Assembly: GCA_947492575.1 (NCBI GenBank) | Contig: CANLNK010000007.1 | Location: 1-64,000 of the forward strand | DNA: 64,000 nt | Direction: 5' to 3' | Source: an uncultured Thalassotalea sp. | Lineage (GTDB): Bacteria > Pseudomonadota > Gammaproteobacteria > Enterobacterales > Alteromonadaceae | In this document: piece by piece, positions 1-7,997 of the stretch | Position numbering within the stretch: the first letter of the stretch is position 1 | Layout of the letters: every line of letters begins with the position of its first letter | The notes under the pieces: generated by a model | What the model was told of the DNA's origin: nothing | Databases searched by the model: none | What the model saw: the letters and a program-made list of their open reading frames with translations, nothing else | Position numbers and translations under genes: made by a program

Positions 1-62
1 AATGCAACTGCGCCGATGGTAGTGTGGGAGTTCCCATGTGAGAGTAGGTCATTGCTAGGCAC
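1..62 (+). rRNA. rrf: 5S ribosomal RNA, 3' part only
   Basis: The window opens inside a 5S rRNA. Positions 10-50 carry the conserved 3' half (GCGCCGATGGTAGTGTGGGA, then a C-rich turn and GAGAGTAGGTC), and the closing strand of the terminal helix ends near 62. The 5' half lies outside the window. This is normally the last gene of an rRNA operon, and a terminator hairpin follows at once. Confidence 0.93.
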
Positions 63-73
63 CTAATTAAGAG

Positions 74-104
74 AAAGGCTATCCGAAAGGGTAGCCTTTT
101 TTGC
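74..104 (+). terminator. Rho-independent terminator of the rRNA operon
   Basis: AAAGGCTATCC at 74-84 pairs with GGGTAGCCTTT at 89-99 across a GAAA tetraloop, and a T-tract follows. It sits 12 bases after the 5S end, as expected for the end of an rRNA operon. Confidence 0.9.
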
Positions 105-825
105 GTTTTGGGGTTTAATAGATGAGGCGCTTGAATAAACGAGGTGATTATAGCGCTATAGAACAGTCTACTTTGCTGTTAACTAGTTCTGTATCAGACT
201 ATTCATCGTGCAGCTGCTTTCCTTTCACACAAGCCTCAATCAACTATTTTTGCTTATTTAAGACCATGCTCAAACTTTATCTCAGCAAGCTCTGCTGAAG
301 CTTCTGTAAAACCTAATACGTATTTAACTCGCAGCCGAACATCATATACCTCATACCTAAGCATTCCGTTAGAACAACACCTTGCTCCTATATATATAAT
401 GCTAGTTTGGCTCTCGATAGACCATATTAAACAACAAACTAAGGTAACGGCTGTAATGTTGCAGTTTACTCTGACTCAAGAGGGTAAGGCGGCGCCTTTA
501 GATGCCTGTTTAATCTATGCTTCATCTGGCAGCAAGTACAGCCTTAGCATTTGTATAAAAGGTTTTAGGTCTTCTTTCAGCTGATGTAACGGGTTAGCTC
601 ATTTCTGACGTTTTAAGAGTAACAGTACCACTAGAGGGGTGATCAGGAATATCAAGTTGGATGTGTGTAAGTAGAAGGACTATTTGTTTTTTGTAGCGAG
701 GAAAACAAGGAGAGGTATAACCTGCTGAATGATAATTACATGGTAAGGCGAGGCACTTAGAATATAACTACCAATACATCTTTTAGAGTGATTAGAACGC
801 TATGACCGAATTTTCTTTAGGCATA
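105..825. other. ~720-bp stretch with no credible gene
   Basis: Between the rRNA terminator and the hairpin at 827 I see no reading frame with a ribosome binding site and recognisable protein character. A 61-codon plus-strand frame (399-584) lacks a Shine-Dalgarno and has ordinary intergenic composition. Its middle (VMLQFTLTQEGKA, then SSGSK) distantly recalls a TonB C-terminal domain, so a decayed tonB-like remnant is possible but unproven. No tRNA or clear RNA structure was recognised. Confidence 0.5.
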
Positions 826-826
826 A

Positions 827-855
827 AAAATGCTCTAGTAGAAACTAGAGCATTT
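827..855 (-). terminator. Terminator downstream of the ExbD-like gene
   Basis: AAAATGCTCTAGT pairs with ACTAGAGCATTTT around a short AGAA loop. A/T tracts on both sides would let it work in either direction. It lies 39 bases past the stop of the minus-strand ExbD/TolR gene. Confidence 0.85.
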
Positions 856-893
856 TCTGCGACAGGTAAAACTAGGAATTAGTAATACTAACT

Positions 894-1298
894 CTAGCTT
901 TTAGACTTACCAAAAGCGATGGTAAGTTCGTCGAATAATTTAACTTGGTCAATTACTGCAACTACATCAACATGTTTAGTGTCTGATGAAGGTAAGATAA
1001 TCGCAGTTGATGTCATATTCTCAGCAAGGAAGTTTTCGATACGTGCTGGAAGACGCTCGATATCTACGCGCTTGCCATTGAAGCTAACAATACCAGTATC
1101 TGAAATGCTTACTACGATTGAAGGATCGTTGTTTGCTTGAGATTTATTTGATTTTGGTTTCGTTACTTCTAAGCCCATTTCTTTTACGAAAGAGGTAGTA
1201 ACGATAAAGAAGATTAGCAAGATAAATACGATATCTAGCATCGGCGTCATATCTACATCAGCTTCTTGGCCTTCTTCAACTTTTCTTCTTCTGCTCAT
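894..1298 (-). CDS. ExbD/TolR-family biopolymer transport protein
   Basis: A 134-residue inner-membrane protein with the ExbD/TolR plan: a short cytoplasmic N-terminus, one transmembrane helix at about residues 18-38 with the conserved proton-path aspartate (D22 in the DMTPMLDIVF motif), then a periplasmic domain. ExbD proteins work with an ExbB/TolQ-type partner to turn proton flow into force for TonB-dependent uptake or envelope functions. The Shine-Dalgarno AGGAAA precedes the start. Unusually it stands alone: no exbB/tolQ-type gene is beside it, and hairpins at 827-855 and 1471-1496 bound it. Its partner must be encoded elsewhere. The family is secure; whether it serves TonB, Tol or another system is not determined. 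Confidence 0.88.
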   Translation of the reverse strand: MSRRRKVEEGQEADVDMTPMLDIVFILLIFFIVTTSFVKEMGLEVTKPKSNKSQANNDPSIVVSISDTGIVSFNGKRVDIERLPARIENFLAENMTSTAIILPSSDTKHVDVVAVIDQVKLFDELTIAFGKSKS

Positions 1299-1470
1299 TG
1301 GGTTTCCTGTATGTGCTCTTTAGTAAACTAAGCCTTTTGAGAGTGAATGCTACGCACGCTGTCTAACCGAAGTTATTGCTGAGGATGCTAGCTTTTATAA
1401 AAAAGGCAAGACTTTATGCCAATTTATATCACTGTGGCTCTTTCAACTAATTTTGTTTGTAAGATAATGT

Positions 1471-1496
1471 AAAAAGGAAGCTTGAGCTTCCTTTTC
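1471..1496 (-). terminator. Terminator of the DUF2884-containing minus-strand unit
   Basis: AAAAGGAAGCT and AGCTTCCTTTT form an 11-bp stem with a two-base loop and flanking A/T tracts. It lies 49 bases beyond the stop of the DUF2884 gene and separates that unit from the ExbD-like gene. Confidence 0.85.
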
Positions 1497-1544
1497 ATTA
1501 ACTACGATAACTTACCATTGATCAAGCAATTTGGGAAGAGAACT

Positions 1545-2342
1545 TTAATCGTAAGTACGCTTTTCTGATGATATTAAGTTATATCCATTTAATTGGCTGA
1601 TGGTAGCCTGCATTTTTCCTTCAACCGCATCTAAATGAGTGAGTGCTGAACAAAATTGTTCTGCACGTTTTTCCAATTGGCTTGCTTTAGCGCCTATCTC
1701 TAACTTTAGGTCATTACCTAAAGTTTCAATCTTATCATCGAAGGTGTTTACACGTTGCTCTATTGTTTCTTCGTCGCGATTAGTCATTGCTTCTCCTACG
1801 GCCATTAGAATGGTTCCTATAGATTCAGACACAATAGCTTCAATCTCTTGCTCGAACTCTCCTGCAAAAATCTCATCAAAGTCATCGAAATCTTGGGGGG
1901 CAATGTAATAGCTCTCATCACTATGGTTAAACTTCTTACGAAGACGCATTTGCATCTCATCGAAGTTTTCTTGAAGCCGCCTATGTGTGGCACTGTTTTC
2001 GCCAGTTAAGCCGCCTATCACTTTGTTTACGGCTTTTAAGCCAACCTCTACGCCTTCAATAGCGATAGATACAATCTGTGGGACTTGGCTTCTAATACCT
2101 GAACTATATTCGTTGACTAAAGCTGCTTGTTCTTCATTTAACGCAACTTCCCTGCCACGCACAAATAGCTGCTCATCATCATTAATCTGAACATAAGTTT
2201 GGCCATGATCGAGGATACGAATGTGTTTCTCATCGATAATCACACCGTAATTAAAATTGACATTACATGGCTCCGCAGCTGCGAATACAGGTGCTAGTGA
2301 AGAGGTAAGGGCTAACGCAGTGACAAGTTTTCTTTTTTTCAA
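1545..2342 (-). CDS. DUF2884 (YggN-type) periplasmic protein
   Basis: A 265-residue protein with a Sec signal peptide (MKKRK, hydrophobic stretch, likely cleavage near AAAEP) followed by the characteristic start CNVNFNYGVIID. The DUF2884/YggN family is defined by this N-terminal strand motif and a long helical, acidic remainder with Glu/Gln-rich stretches at about 120-250. No biochemical role is established for the family. It follows the FapA-like gene by only 14 bases on the same strand, so the two are probably co-transcribed, and the unit ends at the hairpin 1471-1496. Family placement is good; function is unknown. Confidence 0.82.
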   Translation of the reverse strand: MKKRKLVTALALTSSLAPVFAAAEPCNVNFNYGVIIDEKHIRILDHGQTYVQINDDEQLFVRGREVALNEEQAALVNEYSSGIRSQVPQIVSIAIEGVEVGLKAVNKVIGGLTGENSATHRRLQENFDEMQMRLRKKFNHSDESYYIAPQDFDDFDEIFAGEFEQEIEAIVSESIGTILMAVGEAMTNRDEETIEQRVNTFDDKIETLGNDLKLEIGAKASQLEKRAEQFCSALTHLDAVEGKMQATISQLNGYNLISSEKRTYD

Positions 2343-2356
2343 GGGATGCTCATATC

Positions 2357-4048
2357 TTATTTGATGATTGGATCGATAATGACTTTACGTTCTTTGTAAA
2401 TCATTTTACTAGGCGGATACTCCCTTTTTGTGCGCTCAACAAAATCGCCAATCTTCATTTCTACACTTTGGTAAAGTTTTTCAGTTGCTTCTACATAAAC
2501 TGACATCATGTACTGCAACATTTCTTTTTCCGTTTGCTCTCGCTCACTTAGTATCTCACCCATTCGTTTGGCATGAAACTGATAAGTAGTAACAACTTTT
2601 TGCAGAACTTCCTTAGTTTTGGGGTTAGGTGGCAGTTGTTTTATTTTGTTTTTTGCGGCTTGTAACTCTTTCGTTTTTTCATCTTCAACAGTTATCCTTT
2701 GCTCAATATCGTCAAGTCTTGCTGAGAAACTAGCGATGTGAGCGTCAAAGTTGATCAGAGTTTTGCTGCCAGCTGTGGCACCGACAATTCCTGCATGAAT
2801 TGTTGAACTAGCATTAATTAGCCCACCAATAAGTTTACCATTAGCGGCGTCTTCGGTGCCTATCCACAAAGTACCTCCGACCGTAATTAGGCTATGCATA
2901 AGCTGGTTTTCTATACGTATATTGCCACCGCAGGTGATATCTGCATACTGGCAGTACTTTGCAAAAATATTGCCCTGTGCCTGTACTTTGGCCGTCATAT
3001 TGAATTGATTAATATCAGATTCTGCACTTTCTAGGTCTTGTTTTTTTCCGATAATACCGCTACTGATGGTAATGTCACCGCCGGCTTCGAGTATCGCAGA
3101 TTCTACAAAACCACCAATCGTTATGTCACCGCTAGCGACGACTTTCATGCCTTCGCCAACGTCACCGTCTATTAATACACTGCCTTGAAAGTCGATATGT
3201 CCGGTACTAACATCAACGTTCTTGATTTGATAAACGTCGTCAACTTCCATGCCGTTTTCAATGATTTTTGGTAGGCCAACTTTCGTAGAAATTAATACAT
3301 CGGCATTTTTAGGGCTAATCGCTGTACCATTGCCGATGGAAATATGAATGTCCTCTCCGGGAACGGGATCTAAAGGCTTAGCTGTAACAGTAAAACCTTT
3401 CATACCCGGGGTAGCAGGAATTTTCTTGGCGAGCGGATCGCCTTCTTTTACGCAAATAATCTCACCAAGGTCTCTCATGTCGACGGTGCCGTCTTCACGT
3501 TCTTTGGGTCTGAGTATGCGTTCTTGGGCGCTTTGTACCAGTAGTTTTATTCGTGCATCGCGGCCATTAATAGCTTCTTTGCCTTGTGCGATAGCGGCTT
3601 TAACTATGACACCCGACTCTGCGCGTGCAGCCATTTTGGCTGCTTTAATCAAACTTTCCTTGCTGAAACCTTTCTTAACGCCAATGCGCCTTGCTTCATC
3701 AAGTATTGTCTGTGCACTCATTGGTGCACCGCCCATCGCAGTGGTAATTTCAGCTTCTGCAGACATTTCGTCTTGGCTGATATTAATGTTTACGGTTGCG
3801 TCTTTGCGGGTAAGGAGCTGGTAACGAATTTCTCTACCAGGCTGCCCTTTTTGTAGTGGTTTAAGTACGCTATTAAGTTCAGCAATAGCATTCTTAATAT
3901 TTGCTTCCTCTACAAAACAATCATTGTACTCAGAAGAGGCGATTAGGCTTCGGATGAATTTTTCGTCTATGGCATCGCCACCTTTGATTGGCTCCAAAAG
4001 TAGGTCTATATCGTTATTGTTATTTTCCAATAAACTTGCTTTTGTCAT
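2357..4048 (-). CDS. FapA family protein (DUF342, polymer-type beta-helix)
   Basis: A 563-residue cytoplasmic protein of the FapA/DUF342 family. It has a helical N-terminal part (1-200, with a MAARAESGVIVKAAIAQGKE-like segment) and a central domain of short glycine-rich repeats (about 280-430: VLIDGDVGEGMKVVASGDI, IGGFVESAILEAGGDI) of the kind that builds a right-handed parallel beta-helix as in bactofilins and MinC. A charged coiled-coil tail (about 440-540) follows. Homologues are linked to flagellar assembly or cell-surface functions in vibrios and relatives, but no flagellar gene lies nearby. A 108-aa gene sits upstream (33-bp gap) and DUF2884 downstream (14-bp gap), so a three-gene operon is likely. 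Confidence 0.85.
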   Translation of the reverse strand: MTKASLLENNNNDIDLLLEPIKGGDAIDEKFIRSLIASSEYNDCFVEEANIKNAIAELNSVLKPLQKGQPGREIRYQLLTRKDATVNINISQDEMSAEAEITTAMGGAPMSAQTILDEARRIGVKKGFSKESLIKAAKMAARAESGVIVKAAIAQGKEAINGRDARIKLLVQSAQERILRPKEREDGTVDMRDLGEIICVKEGDPLAKKIPATPGMKGFTVTAKPLDPVPGEDIHISIGNGTAISPKNADVLISTKVGLPKIIENGMEVDDVYQIKNVDVSTGHIDFQGSVLIDGDVGEGMKVVASGDITIGGFVESAILEAGGDITISSGIIGKKQDLESAESDINQFNMTAKVQAQGNIFAKYCQYADITCGGNIRIENQLMHSLITVGGTLWIGTEDAANGKLIGGLINASSTIHAGIVGATAGSKTLINFDAHIASFSARLDDIEQRITVEDEKTKELQAAKNKIKQLPPNPKTKEVLQKVVTTYQFHAKRMGEILSEREQTEKEMLQYMMSVYVEATEKLYQSVEMKIGDFVERTKREYPPSKMIYKERKVIIDPIIK

Positions 4049-4081
4049 GTACGCTACCTACCTCACTGCAAATAAAGTTAT

Positions 4082-4408
4082 TTAGAAATAGCTATCTTGG
4101 TGTACTTTAATGAAGTTAGCTGTGCCTTCTTTCGTGTAGTCAATTTTGTATTCTTTGTTATCGAGTGCTTGTACGAAAAGTAGCTTTTTCTCTTCACCGA
4201 AAATTTCGATAGAGCCTAAATCAATAACTTCTTGGTAAGCTTTTTTCGCTTCAGATTTTTTTCGAGGAACAATGCCGTTGTAAGGAACGATTCCTCTGTG
4301 GCTGACTTCTACTGTTTGGTGGCTACCGTTCAAAATGATTAAGTCTATCTTTCTGACTTTATGGATGATGGTGTTTCTACCGCTGGTAATATAATTTTTT
4401 TCTACCAC
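4082..4408 (-). CDS. Uncharacterised 108-residue protein
   Basis: I do not recognise the family. The frame begins with GTG preceded by a good GGAGAA Shine-Dalgarno seven bases upstream, which favours this start over an ATG in another frame close by. The protein is soluble-looking, lysine- and isoleucine-rich, with no signal peptide, membrane segment or cysteine. It is probably a small mixed alpha/beta domain (strands around IDLIILNG and EEKKLLFVQALD). It precedes the FapA-like gene by 33 bases on the same strand and may be the first gene of that operon. Confidence 0.6.
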   Translation of the reverse strand: MVEKNYITSGRNTIIHKVRKIDLIILNGSHQTVEVSHRGIVPYNGIVPRKKSEAKKAYQEVIDLGSIEIFGEEKKLLFVQALDNKEYKIDYTKEGTANFIKVHQDSYF

Positions 4409-4527
4409 AGTTTTTCTCCATGATTTTTATGTTGTGGAATACGACTGACAAGTCCACAATTTGTACATACTGTGAATATATTAATTTTTGCGCCAACACG
4501 CAAATGCAACGAGGTTGATTATTGTAT

Positions 4528-5829
4528 TTATTGCACTTTTTTTGGCGTAAATGATCTTTCAATTAAATATTTCGGCACTTCTAGGCTTTCGATGAGTTCA
4601 CGCCTGATTAAATCTAAACCAATAGCTGTGACATAATGCTGGAAATGATGTCGTGCTGCAGGTATTAATAAGCAACAAGTTTTCAAAGCCGTTTGGCTTC
4701 CCCATGCAAGCCAAACGGTACCAACTGGCTTATCTTCTGTACCACCGCTAGGGCCTGCAATACCTGAAACTGCGACAACCCAATCGGCATTTGTTTTTCG
4801 AAGTGCGCCATTTGCCATTTCTGTTACTGTTTGCTCTGAAACCGCACCGTGTTGAACGAGAGTATCATTTGGAACGCCAATTAATTGGTGTTTCATTTCA
4901 TTAGAGTAGGTGACAAAGCTTCCATCGAATACTTGTGAAGAGCCCGCAACCTTGGTTATCGATGACGCTAACATACCGCCTGTACAAGACTCTGCAAAGG
5001 TTACTTTTTGTTTACGCTCAAGTAAGAGTTCTTGCAGATAGTCGCCGAAAGAACGAGCCTTATTGTTTATTTCTCCAACTAAGTGATCGCCTAATAGGTG
5101 GTAAATTTTGTCTATCCATTCTTGCTTTATGGCTTGTGCATGATGACTTTTAGTGGTGAGTTTGATTTCCAGTAGTGGCATAGATGCTCTAAAGCCTAAA
5201 TCAATATCTTCAGGCCAATCAGGCAATTCTTCATCCACTAATTTTTGTAAGGTCGACTCTCCGATACCGAAAACGTGGAATCGAGAAACATGGTGGTGAC
5301 TTAAATTAGGAAACTTATCTTCAATACGAGGGAGTATTTCATCTTTTAACATGGTCGCCAGTTCACGAGGAACGCCGGGCGTACAATAGATGTCGCAGTC
5401 ATTAAGGGAAAGCATAAAGCCTGGTGCACTGCCCGTTGAATTTGTCACAACAGTGCAACCGTCAGGCAACATTGCTTGTTTTAGGTTTGGGCCATTCAAT
5501 GGGTAGTTACGTTTTTCACACCAAGCTTTTAGGTGAGCTAGCGCGACAGGGTGCTCTTTAATTTCTGTGCTACTGACTTTTGCGAGCGCTTGCGCGGTTA
5601 AATCGTCTACTGTAGGTCCAAGGCCACCGTTGACAATTAATATGTCAGCCTTTTTGCTCATTTGGGATATTTCATCGACGAGATCGTCAAAATCATCTGA
5701 CACGGCAACTTTTCGTCTCACTGATAGACCAAGCAAAGCAAGCTCTTGCGCAATCATTGCTGAATTACTGTCAACTATGTCACCTGACATTAATTCGTTG
5801 CCTGTTAGAAGTAATTGAATATTTATCAT
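4528..5829 (-). CDS. cinA: CinA-family NMN amidohydrolase / damage-inducible protein
   Basis: A 433-residue two-domain protein. Residues 1-170 form a MoaB/MogA-like (COG1058) domain with TGNEL and VNGGLGPTVDDLT motifs. Residues about 265-430 form the PncC nicotinamide-nucleotide amidase domain (TFAESCTGG, FVTYSNEMK, VSGIAGPSGG). PncC converts nicotinamide mononucleotide to nicotinate mononucleotide in NAD recycling; the first domain of some CinA proteins has ADP-ribose pyrophosphatase activity. Length and domain order match the family. It is transcribed away from the DUF4097 gene across a 103-bp gap. No recA gene follows, although that pairing is common elsewhere. Confidence 0.93.
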   Translation of the reverse strand: MINIQLLLTGNELMSGDIVDSNSAMIAQELALLGLSVRRKVAVSDDFDDLVDEISQMSKKADILIVNGGLGPTVDDLTAQALAKVSSTEIKEHPVALAHLKAWCEKRNYPLNGPNLKQAMLPDGCTVVTNSTGSAPGFMLSLNDCDIYCTPGVPRELATMLKDEILPRIEDKFPNLSHHHVSRFHVFGIGESTLQKLVDEELPDWPEDIDLGFRASMPLLEIKLTTKSHHAQAIKQEWIDKIYHLLGDHLVGEINNKARSFGDYLQELLLERKQKVTFAESCTGGMLASSITKVAGSSQVFDGSFVTYSNEMKHQLIGVPNDTLVQHGAVSEQTVTEMANGALRKTNADWVVAVSGIAGPSGGTEDKPVGTVWLAWGSQTALKTCCLLIPAARHHFQHYVTAIGLDLIRRELIESLEVPKYLIERSFTPKKVQ

Positions 5830-5932
5830 AAATTTTCCTAGTCGATTTAAACCTTTTCAAACGACCTTGTCGTCATATAAGCAAACGACGAAATCATATC
5901 AAATACTTATACCAAATAATCAGGATATTAAA

Positions 5933-6679
5933 ATGAATAAATTAATTAGCTTAATGGTAGTTAGCGCTTTAACAACGACAAGTGTATTAGCAAAAGAAAC
6001 TAAGACAATAGAGAAGTTTTTTGAAGTTGGCTCTGGCGCTTCTTTCTCTATTGAAAACATTAACGGCTCAATTGATATCGAGAGCACAAATGGTGATCGC
6101 ATTGAAATGATTGCAACATTAACTGCAAAGGATGAAGCTGCATTAGAGCGTATCGAGATTGTAACGAATCAAACTGGTAACGATGTTACTGTGAGCACTG
6201 AATACGAGCAAAACCGTTGGGGTAAAAATAATTCTGGCGGTGTTGAGTACACGATTAAATTACCAGCTAATGTTACTAGTACTGATGTTGAGCTAGTCAA
6301 TGGTGGCTTAATGATGGAAGGGATTTCGGGTGAAGTCGATGCAGAGCTGGTTAATGGCGCGATCGAAGCAACGGGACTAAATGGCACGGGTCAATTCAAC
6401 TCTGTAAACGGCAGTATCAAATTGACTTATGATGATTTAGCGAATGTTAATCGTATTGACGCTGATACGGTGAACGGTAGCATCAAAATATATCTGCCTG
6501 ACGAAGCCAATATCAAGGTAGATGCTGAGACTATGCATGGCAGCATTAAAACGGATTACGGTTTAAAGGCTAAAAAGAACTTGTTTGCTGGTCGTCATCT
6601 GAAAGGCAGTGTAGGCAGTGCAGATACGAAACTTAAGCTGGAAAGCGTTAACGGTAGCATTAAAGTACTTAAGAAATAA
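5933..6679 (+). CDS. DUF4097-type secreted beta-repeat protein
   Basis: A 248-residue secreted protein. I take the ATG at 5933 because the frame before it encodes no leader, while from here a Sec signal peptide (MNKLISLMVV, cleavage after VLA) follows and AGGA lies at 5922-5925. The mature part repeats a short VNGSIK-like motif about six times, with variants such as VNGAIE and MHGSIK, the signature of DUF4097 domains predicted to fold as a parallel beta-helix or solenoid. Family members are often found near anti-sigma or envelope-stress genes, but none is present here. The gene is monocistronic and divergent from cinA. Location is the periplasm or outer surface; function is unknown. Confidence 0.78.
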   Translation: MNKLISLMVVSALTTTSVLAKETKTIEKFFEVGSGASFSIENINGSIDIESTNGDRIEMIATLTAKDEAALERIEIVTNQTGNDVTVSTEYEQNRWGKNNSGGVEYTIKLPANVTSTDVELVNGGLMMEGISGEVDAELVNGAIEATGLNGTGQFNSVNGSIKLTYDDLANVNRIDADTVNGSIKIYLPDEANIKVDAETMHGSIKTDYGLKAKKNLFAGRHLKGSVGSADTKLKLESVNGSIKVLKK

Positions 6680-6803
6680 CTTTCACTTTTAATATCGTAT
6701 AGTGGTAGTTCGTGACATCAAATTGTCCGGGCTATCACTATGCTAGTTTGATGTCTTTCGGCTACAATAAAGCAGTTGTAATCTAATTATGTATTAATGC
6801 TTT

Positions 6804-7550
6804 ATGCTTATTAGGCTTTTTCTAGCGCTTTTTCTTTCGACATTTACGAATTTTGCGTCAGCAGACGACAAGGTTTATCTTGTGGGCGTAGAGGACGTCG
6901 ATTATTTCCCGCTATTTAGTTTCAATAAAAGTGGTGTCATACGACCCAGTTTTGCCCAAGAGTTGTTACAAACCTTCTTTGAATTCCACAGCATCAAATT
7001 TAAATTTGTGCCTTTGCCAGTCAAACGATTCGATAAATGGTATTTGGAACACAATATAGATTTCAAATTTCCTGACAACTTTAGATGGCGAAATGATCAA
7101 TCGAATAAGCTAGGTATCACGTTTTCTGAACCGATTATTAGTCTGACGGCGGGTACTTATGTTTTAAAGAAAAATAAGGACATCAATCGGAGAGATGTGG
7201 ATTCGATAGTGACGATTAGAGGGTTTCATCCAAGCTTATGGCTAAGAGAGATTAGCAAGAACAAAGTGACTTTGTACGAAGAGTCCACGCCATTGGCGAT
7301 TGTACGGCATTTATTAACAGGGAATTCCATCGCTACCAATATTGATTTAAATGTTATCAACACTAATTTGAGAAAACTAAACAAAGAGGGCGAAGTTGTT
7401 TTAGCAGAGGGCATTTTTCACGAGCAATATGCATATCATTTCTCCTCTATTAGATACCCCGAAATAATCACTAAGTTCAATCAGTTCTTAATTCAAAACA
7501 AAGCGCTTGTTGATGAGATTAAAGCAAAATATTATTTATCAGAACCATAG
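6804..7550 (+). CDS. Periplasmic substrate-binding-like protein (SBP_bac_3 type), orphan
   Basis: A 248-residue protein with an N-terminal signal peptide (MLIRLFLALFLSTFTNFASA) and the overall pattern of short periplasmic solute-binding proteins: an early strand VYLVGVEDVDYFPLF, a FPDNFRWR segment and a C-terminal helical region. Alteromonadales genomes carry many such short orphans with no ABC permease beside them. Some act as sensors, and for most no ligand is known. The canonical binding residues cannot be assigned by eye. The Shine-Dalgarno is weak. A 127-aa gene follows 21 bases later. Moderately sure of the fold, unsure of function. Confidence 0.6.
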   Translation: MLIRLFLALFLSTFTNFASADDKVYLVGVEDVDYFPLFSFNKSGVIRPSFAQELLQTFFEFHSIKFKFVPLPVKRFDKWYLEHNIDFKFPDNFRWRNDQSNKLGITFSEPIISLTAGTYVLKKNKDINRRDVDSIVTIRGFHPSLWLREISKNKVTLYEESTPLAIVRHLLTGNSIATNIDLNVINTNLRKLNKEGEVVLAEGIFHEQYAYHFSSIRYPEIITKFNQFLIQNKALVDEIKAKYYLSEP

Positions 7551-7571
7551 CAAAGAGTGGGAATTATATAA

Positions 7572-7955
7572 TTGAAAATCTACGATAGAGAGCAACTAAT
7601 CGGCCAGTGGGTGAGAAATGATGTCGATGCCGATGGTAATCCCTTCGCTGAACATGCTGAGTTTTTCAATGATGGTAGTTTTGAATTTTGTTTTATGACG
7701 ATGTCTCATGGGGGAGAGCTAATTGAACAAGTTATTGAGCTGGGTGAATGGGGGCTTGTAGGAGATATACATTTCACAATGACCAAAAATGAAGTCATTG
7801 ATGAAAAAATGTATGCTGCCGATCTTAACCTTGCCGATAATTACCATGCCTATCGAGTCCTAAAGCTAACCCTTGATGTCTTTGAGTATCAACATGTTGT
7901 GACTAAAGAATCCTTTATCCTCAAACGTGTTATTGATAATATCGGTCATTGCTAA
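7572..7955 (+). CDS. Uncharacterised 127-residue cytoplasmic protein
   Basis: The frame starts with TTG just after the preceding stop codon, with only a weak purine-rich stretch (GAGTGGG) upstream, so the start is tentative. The protein (MKIYDREQLIGQWVRND, then HAEFFNDGSFEFCF and LGEWGLVGDIHFTMT) has the alternating strand pattern and G-x-W starts of lipocalin-like or META-like small barrels, but I cannot name a family. There is no signal peptide. It may be translationally coupled to the upstream binding-protein-like gene (21-bp gap). dapA follows 42 bases later. Confidence 0.55.
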   Translation: MKIYDREQLIGQWVRNDVDADGNPFAEHAEFFNDGSFEFCFMTMSHGGELIEQVIELGEWGLVGDIHFTMTKNEVIDEKMYAADLNLADNYHAYRVLKLTLDVFEYQHVVTKESFILKRVIDNIGHC

Positions 7956-7997
7956 ATTTTAACCAACCAAACTGATATTAGAGATACGAGTAAGGTA

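Noticed and set aside
399-584. 61-codon plus-strand frame
   Set aside because: No Shine-Dalgarno, ordinary intergenic composition; the TonB-like resemblance is too faint to call a gene.
3348-3824. 158-codon frame opposite the FapA-like gene
   Set aside because: Antisense shadow of a well-supported coding region; its Ser/Leu-rich composition reflects reversed codons.
4377-4562. Alternative 61-codon minus frame over the 108-aa gene start and the cinA end
   Set aside because: It overlaps two better frames and has no family character.
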